From Flavobacterium franklandianum (GTDB lineage: Bacteria; Bacteroidota; Bacteroidia; Flavobacteriales; Flavobacteriaceae), in the NCBI RefSeq assembly GCF_007097365.1, contig NZ_VJZR01000001.1, positions 248,001 through 312,000 on the forward strand: a stretch of 64,000 bases of DNA, read 5' to 3'. Shown here in pieces: positions 35,401 to 44,609 of this stretch. The translations under genes were made by a program, and so were the position numbers. How positions within the stretch are numbered: position 1 is the first letter of the stretch; each line of letters opens with the position of its first letter. The notes beneath the pieces were generated by a model, which was not told the DNA's origin, searched no databases, and saw nothing but the letters and a program-made list of their open reading frames with translations.

Positions 35401-35595
35401 AAAGAAACTTTTTTAAAGAATAGTTTGTCCTCTATTTATGTGTATTTACAAGGAAGTAATTTTTACACTTTTACTAAATACAGAGGCTCAGATCCAGAGG
35501 TTTCTATAAATGGAAACTCTATAAACTCCGGAAAAGATCAAAATGTTCCGCCCAATGCTCAAGTGTATACTTTGGGTTTAAATGTTGGATTTTAA
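32410..35595 (+). CDS. SusC/RagA-type TonB-linked outer-membrane transporter 2
   Basis: A 1,061-residue SusC importer. The N-terminus is longer than usual (signal peptide ends near SLAVSAQ, about residue 34). The carboxypeptidase-regulatory domain follows (IKIEGIVIDSNNAALTAATVQV), then the TonB-box/plug region (ELGEVLISSGYLTQKKSEFSG) with the signature LKDASAAAIYGSRAANGVMVITTKKG. The barrel ends in AQVYTLGLNVGF. It is clearly distinct from SusC1, so the two pairs probably import different ligands or fragment sizes. SusD2 follows after 16 bases. Confidence 0.96.
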   Translation: MKKTFIMILFAKIANKISLSVMLFLLISLAVSAQKIKIEGIVIDSNNAALTAATVQVSEKNEGTLTNEEGKFIVHTSSKFPLTLTVEMIGYTAKSIVVNANEFITIQLQEITNELGEVLISSGYLTQKKSEFSGSVSTVSAKQLQNRPATSFDQLLGGQGTGIDVIQSSAVLNNTPVIRVRGLNTITSGLFPLIVIDGVAVFTGSLGGFVGNNPLSAINPNDIQSIDVLKDASAAAIYGSRAANGVMVITTKKGKKGVTKFNYNSWYSRSTPYNLPELLNAEDYTTIKNEALVNAGKAPGFFLSKNPDGSTVDTSWYDVAYDPGFSSNHNINISGATESTQYYFSADYSNQNSFIKNNTFENYMTRLNIGHTVNKFIRVGANISYSNAKNVGPNTGAVAGNTLSTSTYNTEYITNEPLGRMTYVLPPNVPVYNPDGSYSIQNGISVGYGANVPSIIGTINAYNLAMVQTLDLTTSKSSSVLGNVYGEFDILKKLTFRTSFGLNTIGVENKLFLNPIHGGGYSYNGVATNIATNLIRTDWANTLKYANSFKEKHNIVMLLGYERIKTKLDSWGASQSNITDPYYTNYQGTYANISPVGNGLSENALLSYFTNLSYNYKNKYFLSLNYRIDGLSALSEGNKYGNFGGGALSWNVFEEPFYKNFKINDYINNFKIRTSYGIVGNSEIGSYPSIATYNSSTYAGAPTLGYSQTANPNLKWETSSKFDFGINFTLLNNHILVEMDYFKNTINDLILKSPQSLSAGIPNNYVNENVGGMYNKGFELGVTALVLHTNDFSWNVNLNLSTLKNEVTSLVSDVFVPSVFGVQNMTRVGYSVGSIFAVPSNGVNPANGQMIFVNSHGKEVQYNHIGSPKWTYLDGTAAPAIDNYTDGVMQGSSLPKVFGGLNNTFNYKNFVLGINLTFAQGNKLYNGTRATNSDQRYFNNGTFIKNRWTTPGQITDIQKLYYGDNVSAGFSFSSTSKVEDGSYIKFKNVSLGYNVPIKETFLKNSLSSIYVYLQGSNFYTFTKYRGSDPEVSINGNSINSGKDQNVPPNAQVYTLGLNVGF

Positions 35596-35611
35596 TTAAA
35601 AAACAGACAAA

Positions 35612-37060
35612 ATGAAAAAATATATTTTAATCAGTTGGTTCTTTCTTATAGCAATGACCGCTTGCAATGATGACTTGTTAGATACTGTTCCTCAAACCAG
35701 TATTCCCGAAGAAATAGCCTATAACACTCCTGGTAAGGTATTGGCTCAGGTCAATAATTTATACAAACAATTGCAAAACCCAAGCTTCTATGGCGGTAGA
35801 TTTATTATTTTTAATGAACAAAGAGCCGATGAATTTGGTCAAAATGATGGTAATGCTGCTACCGGATCTGCGGTTTGGAATCAAAACGTAGCTTCTACTA
35901 ATGATTTTGTAAATAATGTTTGGTCGGCGGGATATTCAGCCATTAATGCCTCTAATATTTTAATTAGTAAATTAAACGGAACTACCGTGGTTTCGGATGC
36001 TGTGGCCAAAAATTATGTAGCCGAAGCAAAATTTGTACGTGCTTTAAGTTACTTTAGTCTCATTCAAACCTACTCAAAACCGTATAATTTAGATAAAAAT
36101 GGGTTGGGTTTGCCTTTGAGAATTTTGCCTATTACTTCTTCTGGTAATAATGATTTGGCTCGAAGCACGATTGAACAAATTTATGTCCAAATCCTGAAAG
36201 ATTTAGATGAAGCAGAAATAGATTTACCCATTGAATATTCTTCTCCATTGTTGAATGTTTCCAGAGCCAAAAAATGCACCGCAATTGCCTTGAAAACCAG
36301 AGTGTATTTAGTTCAAGCAAATTATCAAAAAGTGATTGCCGAATCTCAAAAAATAGTATCTCCAACAGCTCCATTTCAATATTCGCAAGGCACATTGACA
36401 CATAAATTAGAGTCTAATTTTAATACTATTTTCGGAGGAAGTTATACAGGATCTGAAGCTATTTTTAGTATTCCTTTTGCCAATAGCACAACAGAAACAC
36501 CTAGTTCGCAATCTGCACTAGCATTCAATTATTTGGCTCAACCCATACTATTTTTAACCTCAGAAGGTATTTCTACTAATCCAGCGTTAAACTCAAGTTC
36601 AGATGCTCGTTCGAGTTTAATTTCGACGAATGCAGCCAAGCAAAAAGTACTGCGAAAATTTAGTATTACCACAGCTCCTTTTCGGGATTACGTTCCTGTA
36701 ATTAGATATGCCGAGGTTTTATTGAATTATGCCGAGGCTGCTGCCAATGCCGATGATTTAACAACTGCAACTGCTTTGCTAAAAGCAGTTAGAAATCGAT
36801 CAGACGCAACTTATGTATTTCCCGTTGCTGATATTAGTACAAAAGATGCGTTAATCAGGACAATCCTCACGGAGCGAAGAATTGAGCTTTTGGGAGAAGG
36901 ATTTAAATTAATGGATTTACAACGAAAATTGCAAACATTGCCAGCCAAAAAAGGGTCTATTGGTACTGCTCCGTTAGTTTTAATTACGAGTAGTAATTAT
37001 ATTTGGCCTATTCCAAGCGGAGAGATTTCAACAAATAAATTGATTGTTCCTAATCCGTAA
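35612..37060 (+). CDS. SusD/RagB-type surface lipoprotein 2
   Basis: A 482-residue lipoprotein (lipobox AMTAC, Cys18). SusD features: the N-terminal DLLDTVPQTSIPEEIAYNTPGKVLAQVNNLY, the segment AEAKFVRALSYFSLIQTY, the late VPVIRYAEVLLNYAEAAA, then TERRIELLGEGFKLMDLQR and YIWPIPSGE. It forms the lid of SusC2 and binds the ligand at the cell surface. It is the last gene before a terminator. Confidence 0.95.
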   Translation: MKKYILISWFFLIAMTACNDDLLDTVPQTSIPEEIAYNTPGKVLAQVNNLYKQLQNPSFYGGRFIIFNEQRADEFGQNDGNAATGSAVWNQNVASTNDFVNNVWSAGYSAINASNILISKLNGTTVVSDAVAKNYVAEAKFVRALSYFSLIQTYSKPYNLDKNGLGLPLRILPITSSGNNDLARSTIEQIYVQILKDLDEAEIDLPIEYSSPLLNVSRAKKCTAIALKTRVYLVQANYQKVIAESQKIVSPTAPFQYSQGTLTHKLESNFNTIFGGSYTGSEAIFSIPFANSTTETPSSQSALAFNYLAQPILFLTSEGISTNPALNSSSDARSSLISTNAAKQKVLRKFSITTAPFRDYVPVIRYAEVLLNYAEAAANADDLTTATALLKAVRNRSDATYVFPVADISTKDALIRTILTERRIELLGEGFKLMDLQRKLQTLPAKKGSIGTAPLVLITSSNYIWPIPSGEISTNKLIVPNP

Positions 37061-37145
37061 ACTATTATTAGAAAAGGTGTAATCAAGTATTTTAAGTTGG
37101 AAAAAAATAGCAATAAACTTAGGAAGTCTTATCCTTAAATATTGC

Positions 37146-37187
37146 AAAAAACCGTCTCAATATTTAATTTTTGAGGCGGTTTTTTTC
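37146..37187 (+). terminator. Terminator after SusD2
   Basis: AAAAAACCGTCTCAA at 37146-37160 pairs with TTGAGGCGGTTTTTT at 37171-37185 (one G-T pair), followed by a T-rich tail. It could also act on minus-strand transcripts. Confidence 0.85.
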
Positions 37188-37273
37188 TCTATTTGTCGAA
37201 ATTTATCTATTTTCGATAAGGGTTTAGCGTCTGAATTTCACCACTTTCGTCATATTTTTATTCAAATAGTTGT

Positions 37274-38740
37274 TTAATTTTTTCTTCTTTCTTTTAAATC
37301 ACTTTCTATCTGTATTTCCGTTTTTTTATCTATCAAATAAAAGAATAATAAAACGGCGCATATAATAAAAATAAGTCCCGGATAAATACTCACGGAGAGT
37401 TTAATGCCTTCGATTGCTGTTGGAACTTGGTTAATGGCTTCGGCGATATAACCATATTTTGACAAAAAAGCGGCTCCTAATGCACCTCCTATACTTAGCC
37501 CTACTTTTATGCCAAATATCATTGCCGAAAAAATGACAGCAGTTGCTCTTCGATTATTTTTCCATTCGCTATAATCGGCAACATCAGCAATCATAGTCCA
37601 CAGCAGCGGAATAGTTATCCCATAGAAAAAACCGTGAACTAATTGTGTAATAAATACTATTGAGATAGAGGATGGGCTATAAAAATTAAACATCAATAAT
37701 GTCAATGCTGATAAAAAAACAAAAAGGATATAAATATTTCTTTTCCCAAATGTATTAGCCAGTGATTTAGAAAAAAATATTCCAATAATCATAAAAAGAA
37801 TTCCACCAGCATTAAAAAGACTAAATGCTGAGGTTGAAACGTCTTTAGGCCATTGAAATCCCCCAAATCCTATTTCTTTTAAAGCATTGATTATATACGA
37901 AATGAAATTGTTAAACCCTATATCATTCAAAAAATCAGCTTGAGCAACAGGGTCTAAATAATATTTAAAGTAAAAAACATACATTCCTCCTTTTAGAGAC
38001 AATGTGATAAAAACTAAAATCGTAACCAATAACATAATAATCCAGGGCCTGTTTTTAGACAAGTCGATAAAGTCTTGTTTTACAGTAGATTCTTGTTCTT
38101 TTTTGGGGGTAATTCGTTCTTTAGTAGTAAAAAATGTGATTAGAAAACAAATTACTCCTACAATTGCAAAAATCATAATAGTGTTTTTAAAACCTGCTGC
38201 TTTGTCGCCTTGACCTGTAATTAAAGCCAAAGGCAATAAGAGAGATTGGACTATAAATTGAGCGCACATAACCGCAACGAAACGATAGGAAGAAAGACTA
38301 TTGCGTTCATTCATATCTCCAGTTAAAACTCCGCCCAAGGCAGTATAAGGCAAATTATTAGCCGAATAAATTAGAATCAAAAGAAAATAAGTTATTAATG
38401 CGTATATCACTTTGCCGTTTGTCCCAAAATCTGGGGTCGAAAAAGCGAGAATTGCCATAATTCCAAATGGAAGTGAAGTCCATAATACCCAAGGTCTAAA
38501 TTTTCCCCAACGTGTTCGGGTACGATCTGCAATAACCCCCATAATAATATTAAAAAAGGCACCAAAAAAACCTCCAAAAAAGATAATTGCACTAGCCGTT
38601 CCCGCAGGTATTTTATAAATATCAGTATAAAAAAAAGCCAAAAACGTCATCAAGGTTTGAAAAATAAGATTGGCAGCAAAATCTCCTAGACTATAACCAA
38701 TTTTCTCTAACACGGAAAGCTTTTGGGATGAATTATTCAT
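37274..38740 (-). CDS. GPH-family sugar:cation symporter (MelB type)
   Basis: A 488-residue inner-membrane protein with about 12 hydrophobic segments. The opening LGDFAANLIFQTLMTFLAFFYTDIY and the loop GVIADRTRTRWGKFRPWVLW are typical of the glycoside-pentoside-hexuronide:cation symporters. These carry mono- or small oligosaccharides, or uronides, into the cytosol with Na+ or H+. It is convergent with SusC2/SusD2 and lies between them and the DUF255/GH3 genes, so it probably takes up the sugar released in the periplasm. The exact sugar cannot be read from the sequence. Confidence 0.92.
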   Translation of the reverse strand: MNNSSQKLSVLEKIGYSLGDFAANLIFQTLMTFLAFFYTDIYKIPAGTASAIIFFGGFFGAFFNIIMGVIADRTRTRWGKFRPWVLWTSLPFGIMAILAFSTPDFGTNGKVIYALITYFLLILIYSANNLPYTALGGVLTGDMNERNSLSSYRFVAVMCAQFIVQSLLLPLALITGQGDKAAGFKNTIMIFAIVGVICFLITFFTTKERITPKKEQESTVKQDFIDLSKNRPWIIMLLVTILVFITLSLKGGMYVFYFKYYLDPVAQADFLNDIGFNNFISYIINALKEIGFGGFQWPKDVSTSAFSLFNAGGILFMIIGIFFSKSLANTFGKRNIYILFVFLSALTLLMFNFYSPSSISIVFITQLVHGFFYGITIPLLWTMIADVADYSEWKNNRRATAVIFSAMIFGIKVGLSIGGALGAAFLSKYGYIAEAINQVPTAIEGIKLSVSIYPGLIFIICAVLLFFYLIDKKTEIQIESDLKERRKN

Positions 38741-39282
38741 TAAATATGGGTTGATTTTTATTCTTTTTTATGTCAGTTAATCGATTACAAACTTGAATTA
38801 GAACGAGGGTGTTTATCAAAAAACAACGGTTCCTAATAATAAGGAAACTTTTTAAAAAGTTTAGTAAGAGGCGAAGAGTAAAAATAGCTTGAAAGTTTTT
38901 ATAAAATCGTCACTTTTGAAGCCATAAATGAAACAAATGATGCGTTATCGTTTTTTTTTAAGAGAATTTGGAGTGTTTTTTAATTTTTTTCGCTGTTTTT
39001 TGCAATGAATGTATTTAACTGTTTGCAACAGTTATAACTTGATTAACCAAAATTAATACTTATTTCAAATCTAAATTCTAAAGCTAAAAAAATCGAAAAC
39101 CATAAATTTTGAAGCATATCCTAATACATTTGTTGCATTATGTACCATTCATTAATTCTATTAAATTTAAATTGCTATTTTAGCTCATCGAATAAAGAAA
39201 AATCCATTTTAAAATCGACAAAATATTTTTTTTAGTTCCTTATTTAAACCCACAAATTCATTTAATTTCCCATCCCTTTTAT
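38741..39282. promoter_or_regulatory. Divergent intergenic region between the symporter and DUF255 genes
   Basis: This 540-base AT-rich spacer holds no gene. On the plus strand TACATTTG at 39125-39132 is a -7 box for the DUF255 gene. I found no exact TAnnTTTG box for the symporter on the minus strand. No other structure was recognised. Confidence 0.4.
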
Positions 39283-41391
39283 ATGCGTAAGATTCACTTT
39301 ATATACTTCATATTTTATCTTTTTTTTAGTTGTAATGGCAAACGAACTAATGAAGAAAACTATAAACATACCAATGATTTAATAAACGAAACCAGTCCGT
39401 ACCTTTTGCAACATGCTCACAATCCGGTTGATTGGAAAGCTTGGAACCAAGAAACATTGGATAAAGCCAAAGCCGAAAATAAACTGATAATTATTTCAGT
39501 AGGTTATTCTGCTTGCCATTGGTGCCACGTTATGGAAAAAGAAAGTTTTGAAGATGAGGCTGTGGCCAAATTAATGAATGATAATTTCATTAGCATAAAA
39601 GTGGATAGAGAAGAACGACCAGACATCGATCAAATCTATATGAATGCGGTACAATTAATGACAGGCAAAGGCGGATGGCCACTAAATTGTATTGCGCTTC
39701 CTGATGGACGTCCCATTTTTGGAGGTACTTATTTCACAAAAGAGGAATGGACAAAAGCGCTAACAGAACTCTCGGCATTGTACAAAAACAACCCCGAAAA
39801 GGCAAAGGAATATGCCGATAAACTAATAGAAGGAATTCAAAAATCCGAATTAATTACAGTCAATTCGAATGAAGCTGTTTTTAAAAGTTCAGAGATTGCC
39901 AATTCTTTAAAAACTTGGCAAGAACAGTTAGATTTTGAAGAAGGAGGACTTATAGGCGACACCAAATTTCCTATGCCAAGCGCATTGCATTTTTTGTTTC
40001 GTTACAGCATTCAAAATAAAGACAAATCGATTCAGAAATATGTAGAAACAACCCTCCAAAAAATGGCCAATGGCGGTATTTACGATCCTATTGGAGGTGG
40101 TTTTTCGAGATATGCTGTAGATTCTAAATGGCATATTCCTCACTTTGAAAAAATGCTGTATGATAATGCTCAATTAGTTAGCTTGTATTCGGATGCTTAT
40201 TTAGCAACAAAAAACGAATTGTATAAAAAAACGGTTCAGGAAACCTTGAGGTTTGTCGAGCGGGAACTAATGGCAACAAACGGAGCTTTTTATTCATCCT
40301 TAGATGCCGATAGCAAAAACAAAGCCGCCAAATTGGAAGAAGGTGCTTATTATGTTTGGAAAAAAGAAGAATTACAGTCTTTGTTAAAATCGGATTATCC
40401 CCTTTTTCAAGAATATTATAATGTTAATGAAACCGGTTTATGGGAAAACCAAAATTACGTTTTATACAAAACCCAGTCAGACAAGGATTTTGCTCTTAAA
40501 AATAAATTGACTTTAATTGACTTGGACAAAAAAACAAAAAACTGGAAACAACTCCTTTTAACAGTCAGAAACAAAAGAACTCGCCCTCACTTAGACGATA
40601 AAACGCTTACTTCTTGGAATGCCTTGATGATTAAAGGGTATGCCAGTGCTTATCGAGCTTTGAGAAATCCACATTATAAAGAAATCGCTTTGCAAAACGC
40701 CAATTTTATTGTGAATAATCAAATTCAAAAAGACGGAAGTTTAAATCACAGTTATAAAAATGGTAAAAGCAGCATTGTTGGTTTTTCAGAAGATTATGCG
40801 ACTGTTATAGATGCTTTTATTGCGGTATATCAAATCACTTTGGACGAAAAATGGCTTGCGAAATCAAAACAACTGGCAGATTATGCTATGACACATTTTC
40901 TGGATAAAAAATCAAATCTGTTTTATTTTACTTCCAATGCCTCTAATACTTTAATAGCTCGAAAAATGGAAATCAAGGACAATGTGATACCAGGTTCCAA
41001 TTCGATCTTGGCTCATAATTTATTTCTTTTGGGACATTATTATTCCAATGCTACTTATGCTAAAACAGCAGAACAAATGTTGAATAATGTAAAAAAGGAA
41101 GCTTTACAATCTCCAACAGAATATTACAATTGGCTAAATCTAATGCTGAATTACTCTAATAATTATTTTGAAGTTGCCATTTCTGGAAAAGACGGATTAT
41201 CAAAAACTAGCGAACTTCAAAGTTACTATTTACCTAACATTCTCATTGCAGGTGCTACAAAGGAAAGTAGTTTGCCCATTTTGGAAAATCGTTTTATGGC
41301 AAATGAAACCTATATTTATGTATGTGTAAACAAAGCTTGCAAAATGCCAGAAACGGATGTTGCAGTAGCGGTATCTAAAATTAGGAATTGA
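39283..41391 (+). CDS. DUF255 thioredoxin-domain/(alpha/alpha)-barrel lipoprotein (YyaL/SPATA20 type)
   Basis: A 702-residue protein. Residues 1-17 form a lipoprotein signal (YLFFSC, Cys17). Residues about 34-190 are the DUF255 thioredoxin-like domain ([18 protein letters not shown], then ACHWCHVM with Cys78 and Cys81). Residues about 200-690 form an (alpha/alpha)-toroid like that of N-acylglucosamine epimerases and some glycosidases ([30 protein letters not shown]). Most family members lack a signal peptide, so export is unusual. It lies directly before the GH3 gene. A redox or sugar-related role is possible; no activity is established that I know of. Confidence 0.88.
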   Translation: MRKIHFIYFIFYLFFSCNGKRTNEENYKHTNDLINETSPYLLQHAHNPVDWKAWNQETLDKAKAENKLIIISVGYSACHWCHVMEKESFEDEAVAKLMNDNFISIKVDREERPDIDQIYMNAVQLMTGKGGWPLNCIALPDGRPIFGGTYFTKEEWTKALTELSALYKNNPEKAKEYADKLIEGIQKSELITVNSNEAVFKSSEIANSLKTWQEQLDFEEGGLIGDTKFPMPSALHFLFRYSIQNKDKSIQKYVETTLQKMANGGIYDPIGGGFSRYAVDSKWHIPHFEKMLYDNAQLVSLYSDAYLATKNELYKKTVQETLRFVERELMATNGAFYSSLDADSKNKAAKLEEGAYYVWKKEELQSLLKSDYPLFQEYYNVNETGLWENQNYVLYKTQSDKDFALKNKLTLIDLDKKTKNWKQLLLTVRNKRTRPHLDDKTLTSWNALMIKGYASAYRALRNPHYKEIALQNANFIVNNQIQKDGSLNHSYKNGKSSIVGFSEDYATVIDAFIAVYQITLDEKWLAKSKQLADYAMTHFLDKKSNLFYFTSNASNTLIARKMEIKDNVIPGSNSILAHNLFLLGHYYSNATYAKTAEQMLNNVKKEALQSPTEYYNWLNLMLNYSNNYFEVAISGKDGLSKTSELQSYYLPNILIAGATKESSLPILENRFMANETYIYVCVNKACKMPETDVAVAVSKIRN

Positions 41392-41578
41392 ACTTACAAA
41401 AACATCTTAAAAAATAATTATTCCCAACAGGTTAATATAACTTCAAAACCTAATGTGATTTTTTAAATTGTTTCACAATGTAATCAATTACTTTATTTAT
41501 GTGGGGTATTCCTATACGTCTGCTTCAATTGTTCTATAAACTGCTTCATATGTACCACTCCTGATTTTTTTATTAATC

Positions 41579-41586
41579 TATTTTTG
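41579..41586 (+). promoter_or_regulatory. -7 box of the GH3 gene
   Basis: TATTTTTG matches TAnnTTTG and lies about 104 bases upstream of the preferred start. No TTG is visible at -33. Confidence 0.4.
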
Positions 41587-41689
41587 AGAAAATTATTTAT
41601 TAGAAGGACTTGTCGTTGAACTAATTAGTAATAAAATTAAAGTTTAATTATTTAATTCAACCTAAATGGTTCCAATAACACCCGATAAT

Positions 41690-43849
41690 ATGAGATTAGG
41701 ATATATTGTTTTATTTTCACTATTTTTTCAAGCTTCTTTTTCTCAATCAGATTTAATGACAGAAAAAAGAATCCAAAAATTGATTCAGAAAATGACTTTG
41801 GAAGAAAAGGTTGGACTGTTGCACGGGAATTCAAAATTTTACACTTCCGAAATAAAACGTCTCGGAATTCCAGAGTGGGCATTGTCTGATGGGCCACATG
41901 GAGTTAGGGCAGAAATGAACCGCCATGATTGGAAATATACTGGACAAACAAACGATTCGGCGACATGCTTTCCTCCCGGAACAGCAATGGCAGCAAGTTG
42001 GAATGTGGAATTAGCCAAACAACGCGGGTTGGTTCTTGGCGAAGAAGCACGTTACAGAAAAAAGGATGTATTACTTGGACCAGGTATAAATATTATTCGT
42101 TCTCCGCTTTGTGGTAGAAATTTCGAATATTTGAGTGAAGATCCTTTTCTTATTTCTCAACTTTCAATCAGTTATATAAAAGCTTTGCAGACTAAGGATG
42201 TTGCCGCTTGCGTAAAGCATTTTGTGGCTAATAATCAAGAAGAGAATCGTTTTGTTGTTGATGTAAATATGAGTGAACGTGCCTTGCGTGAAATTTATTT
42301 ACCTGGTTTCAAATCCTCAATTGTTGATGCAGGAGCATTAACTATTATGGGTGCCTACAACAAGTTTCGAGGTGAATATTGTACCGAAAACAATTATTTG
42401 GGTCGAAATATATTGCGAAATGACTTTAATTTTAATGGCGTTTATATGTCTGATTGGGATGCCGTTCATAGTACAGAAAAAGCAGCGTTGGCAGGTCTTG
42501 ACTTAGAAATGGGGACGGAAAAGGAAAATTATAACGATTGGTATTTTGCAGACCCTTTGATTAAGGCAGTTCAAGAAGGTCGTTTGAAAGAAAGTTTGGT
42601 AAACGAAAAAGTGGCAAACATTCTCAGAGTTATGATTAAAACTAAAATACTTGATCCTAAAAATCGTGAAAAAGGCTCACTCAACACCAAAGAACACCAG
42701 CAAACCGCGTATCGTTCTGCGGTGGAAGCCGTTGTGTTGCTGAAAAACGAAAATCAAATTTTGCCTCTTGATTTCAAAACGTTGAAATCTATTGCTATTA
42801 TTGGCGATAACGCTACTCGCAAACATTGTAGTGGTGGTTTTAGTTCCGAAATCAAATCATTATATGAAGTGACTCCGCTTCAAGCAATGACGGATAAATA
42901 CGGAAAAAACGTGAAAATAAATTTTGCACAAGGATATGAAAAGCAATCCTTTGTTGCAGAAAGAAGCAGCGAAGGACAGCTCAATACTGATAAAGTGGAT
43001 TGGAAATTAATAGACGAAGCAGTTGCCCAAGCCAAAAAATCAGATGTAGTTATTATTTTTGCTGGACTTAATCATGATTTTGATTCGGAATCTTTTGATA
43101 GATTGCATATGCACTTACCTTACGGACAAGAAACATTGATTCAAGAAGTTGTCAAAGCTAATCCTAAAACTATTGTTGTACTAATTGCAGGTTCGCCACT
43201 TGAATTATCCGGAATCGAATCCAGAGTTCCCGCATTAGTCTGGGGATGGTACGGCGGTATGGAGGCTGGAAATGCTGTGATAGATGTATTGAGCGGTAAA
43301 GAATGCCCATCGGGTAAGCTACCATTTACGATACCCGTTACCTTAAATCAATCGCCAGCTCACGCACTAGGAAACTATCCTGGACGTGATTTGAAAGTGA
43401 ATTATGAAGAAGATATTTTGGTGGGTTATCGTTGGTTTGACACCAAAGGAATTGAGCCTCAATATCCTTTTGGGTACGGAATGTCATATACAACTTTTGA
43501 AATCACAAATGCTGCAACTGACAAAAAAGAATACCGTCAAGAGGATGAAATAACAGTAAAATTGACCATCAAAAACAGCGGTAAATCAAATGGAGCCGAA
43601 GTTGTTCAATTGTATGCAGGACAAACAGTTAGTTCGGTTTTAAGACCTAAAAAAGAATTAAAAGCTTTTAATAAAGTGTTTCTTGCGCCGGGCGAGCAAA
43701 AATCCGTTGATTTAAAAGTGAAAGTAAAAGATTTGGCTTTTTATGATGAGAAAACTTCTAGTTGGAAAATAGAACCTGGTGAATTTGTTTTATATGCAGC
43801 TAGATCTGCCAAAGATATAGTAAGTCGTTTGCCGATTACTATTAAATAA
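41690..43849 (+). CDS. Glycoside hydrolase family 3, beta-glucosidase-like, exported
   Basis: A 719-residue exported glycosidase from the preferred ATG at 41690, where a clean signal peptide starts (MRLGYIVLFSLFFQASFSQ). An in-frame ATG at 41666 would add eight residues. The GH3 domain has WALSDGPHGVR, KHFVANNQEENR, the nucleophile Asp of GVYMSDWDAV (residue 255 of this start) and the likely acid/base Glu in DSESFDRLHMHLP. A C-terminal fibronectin-III-like domain follows (VKLTIKNSGKSNGAEVVQLY). Family members remove terminal beta-linked sugars, usually glucose or xylose. It is the only clear glycoside hydrolase in the locus. Confidence 0.93.
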   Translation: MRLGYIVLFSLFFQASFSQSDLMTEKRIQKLIQKMTLEEKVGLLHGNSKFYTSEIKRLGIPEWALSDGPHGVRAEMNRHDWKYTGQTNDSATCFPPGTAMAASWNVELAKQRGLVLGEEARYRKKDVLLGPGINIIRSPLCGRNFEYLSEDPFLISQLSISYIKALQTKDVAACVKHFVANNQEENRFVVDVNMSERALREIYLPGFKSSIVDAGALTIMGAYNKFRGEYCTENNYLGRNILRNDFNFNGVYMSDWDAVHSTEKAALAGLDLEMGTEKENYNDWYFADPLIKAVQEGRLKESLVNEKVANILRVMIKTKILDPKNREKGSLNTKEHQQTAYRSAVEAVVLLKNENQILPLDFKTLKSIAIIGDNATRKHCSGGFSSEIKSLYEVTPLQAMTDKYGKNVKINFAQGYEKQSFVAERSSEGQLNTDKVDWKLIDEAVAQAKKSDVVIIFAGLNHDFDSESFDRLHMHLPYGQETLIQEVVKANPKTIVVLIAGSPLELSGIESRVPALVWGWYGGMEAGNAVIDVLSGKECPSGKLPFTIPVTLNQSPAHALGNYPGRDLKVNYEEDILVGYRWFDTKGIEPQYPFGYGMSYTTFEITNAATDKKEYRQEDEITVKLTIKNSGKSNGAEVVQLYAGQTVSSVLRPKKELKAFNKVFLAPGEQKSVDLKVKVKDLAFYDEKTSSWKIEPGEFVLYAARSAKDIVSRLPITIK

Positions 43850-44015
43850 AAATCATACCATTTAGGTTTTAAATTTACCGTGATAAATTCAATCTAACTT
43901 TACGTGTGTTCGAGTATTTCATTAATAAATGCGATAGCTTTTTTCTGTATGCTTCTCGATACAATTTAAAATCACCCGTTGAGACGGTACTTTATATTCC
44001 AGTAAAATCAAAAAT

Positions 44016-44077
44016 AAAAACTACCATATGCTAGAAGCACCGGTGGTTTTTAATGGTTTGAGTAATCACTCAAACTA
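44016..44077. terminator. Bidirectional terminator and adjacent hairpin between two convergent genes
   Basis: AAAAACTACC at 44016-44025 pairs with GGTGGTTTTT at 44042-44051 (one G-T pair), with A and T tracts on both sides. A second hairpin, TTTGAGT at 44057-44063 with ACTCAAA at 44068-44074 (extendable by one to three pairs), follows at once. Confidence 0.78.
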
Positions 44078-44094
44078 ATCGATTTTTAACTTGA

Positions 44095-44580
44095 CTAGTC
44101 TAAATTGAACGAAGCTCCAATATTAAACGTTGAGCCATTGTTGTATTTTGACATAGCATCTGAATCATATTTTGCAAACGGAACCGAAAATTCAGTAAAA
44201 ACTCCAAATCCATCCGAGAAGAAATAACGAGCACCCAGATGTCCACCAAAGTTTTTCAAACCTAAATTCAAACCAGGATACACGTCAAATTTTGGAGAAA
44301 TATTCATTACGCTTCCCAAATTAGCATTGAATCTGGCTTTGGCATCAAAACGATATTCAGCATTAACGTCATTAATATTGCTTCCGCCCAACAAATAGGA
44401 AGTAAGAACACCAATCGAAAAGTTTTCGCCTAGTCCAAAATCGGCTATGGCTAAAATTCCAGTTCCGCCATTTTGAATTGTCATCCCGATGTTGAGTTTT
44501 GTATCTCCTTTTCCTTTAAAAGCCTGAGCATTTACTAAACAAAATGCGCCTAATAATACGATTGTAAAAAAATTTTTCAT
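44095..44580 (-). CDS. Small outer-membrane beta-barrel-like protein
   Basis: A 161-residue exported protein with signal peptide MKNFFTIVLLGAFCLVNAQ and alternating strands (DTKLNIGMTIQNGGTGILAI, FNIGASFNLD at the end), as in small Bacteroidota beta-barrels (DUF6646-like). The start at 44580 is chosen over 44598 because a -7 box (TATCTTTG on the minus strand, 44596-44603) overlaps the longer start. Function unknown. Confidence 0.78.
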   Translation of the reverse strand: MKNFFTIVLLGAFCLVNAQAFKGKGDTKLNIGMTIQNGGTGILAIADFGLGENFSIGVLTSYLLGGSNINDVNAEYRFDAKARFNANLGSVMNISPKFDVYPGLNLGLKNFGGHLGARYFFSDGFGVFTEFSVPFAKYDSDAMSKYNNGSTFNIGASFNLD

Positions 44581-44595
44581 AATTATATTTTTTTG

Positions 44596-44603
44596 CAAAG
44601 ATA
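44596..44603 (-). promoter_or_regulatory. -7 box of the small barrel protein gene (minus strand)
   Basis: CAAAGATA reads TATCTTTG on the minus strand. It lies just past the stop of the upstream phosphatase gene, so the barrel gene has its own promoter. Confidence 0.5.
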
Positions 44604-44609
44604 GGTATT

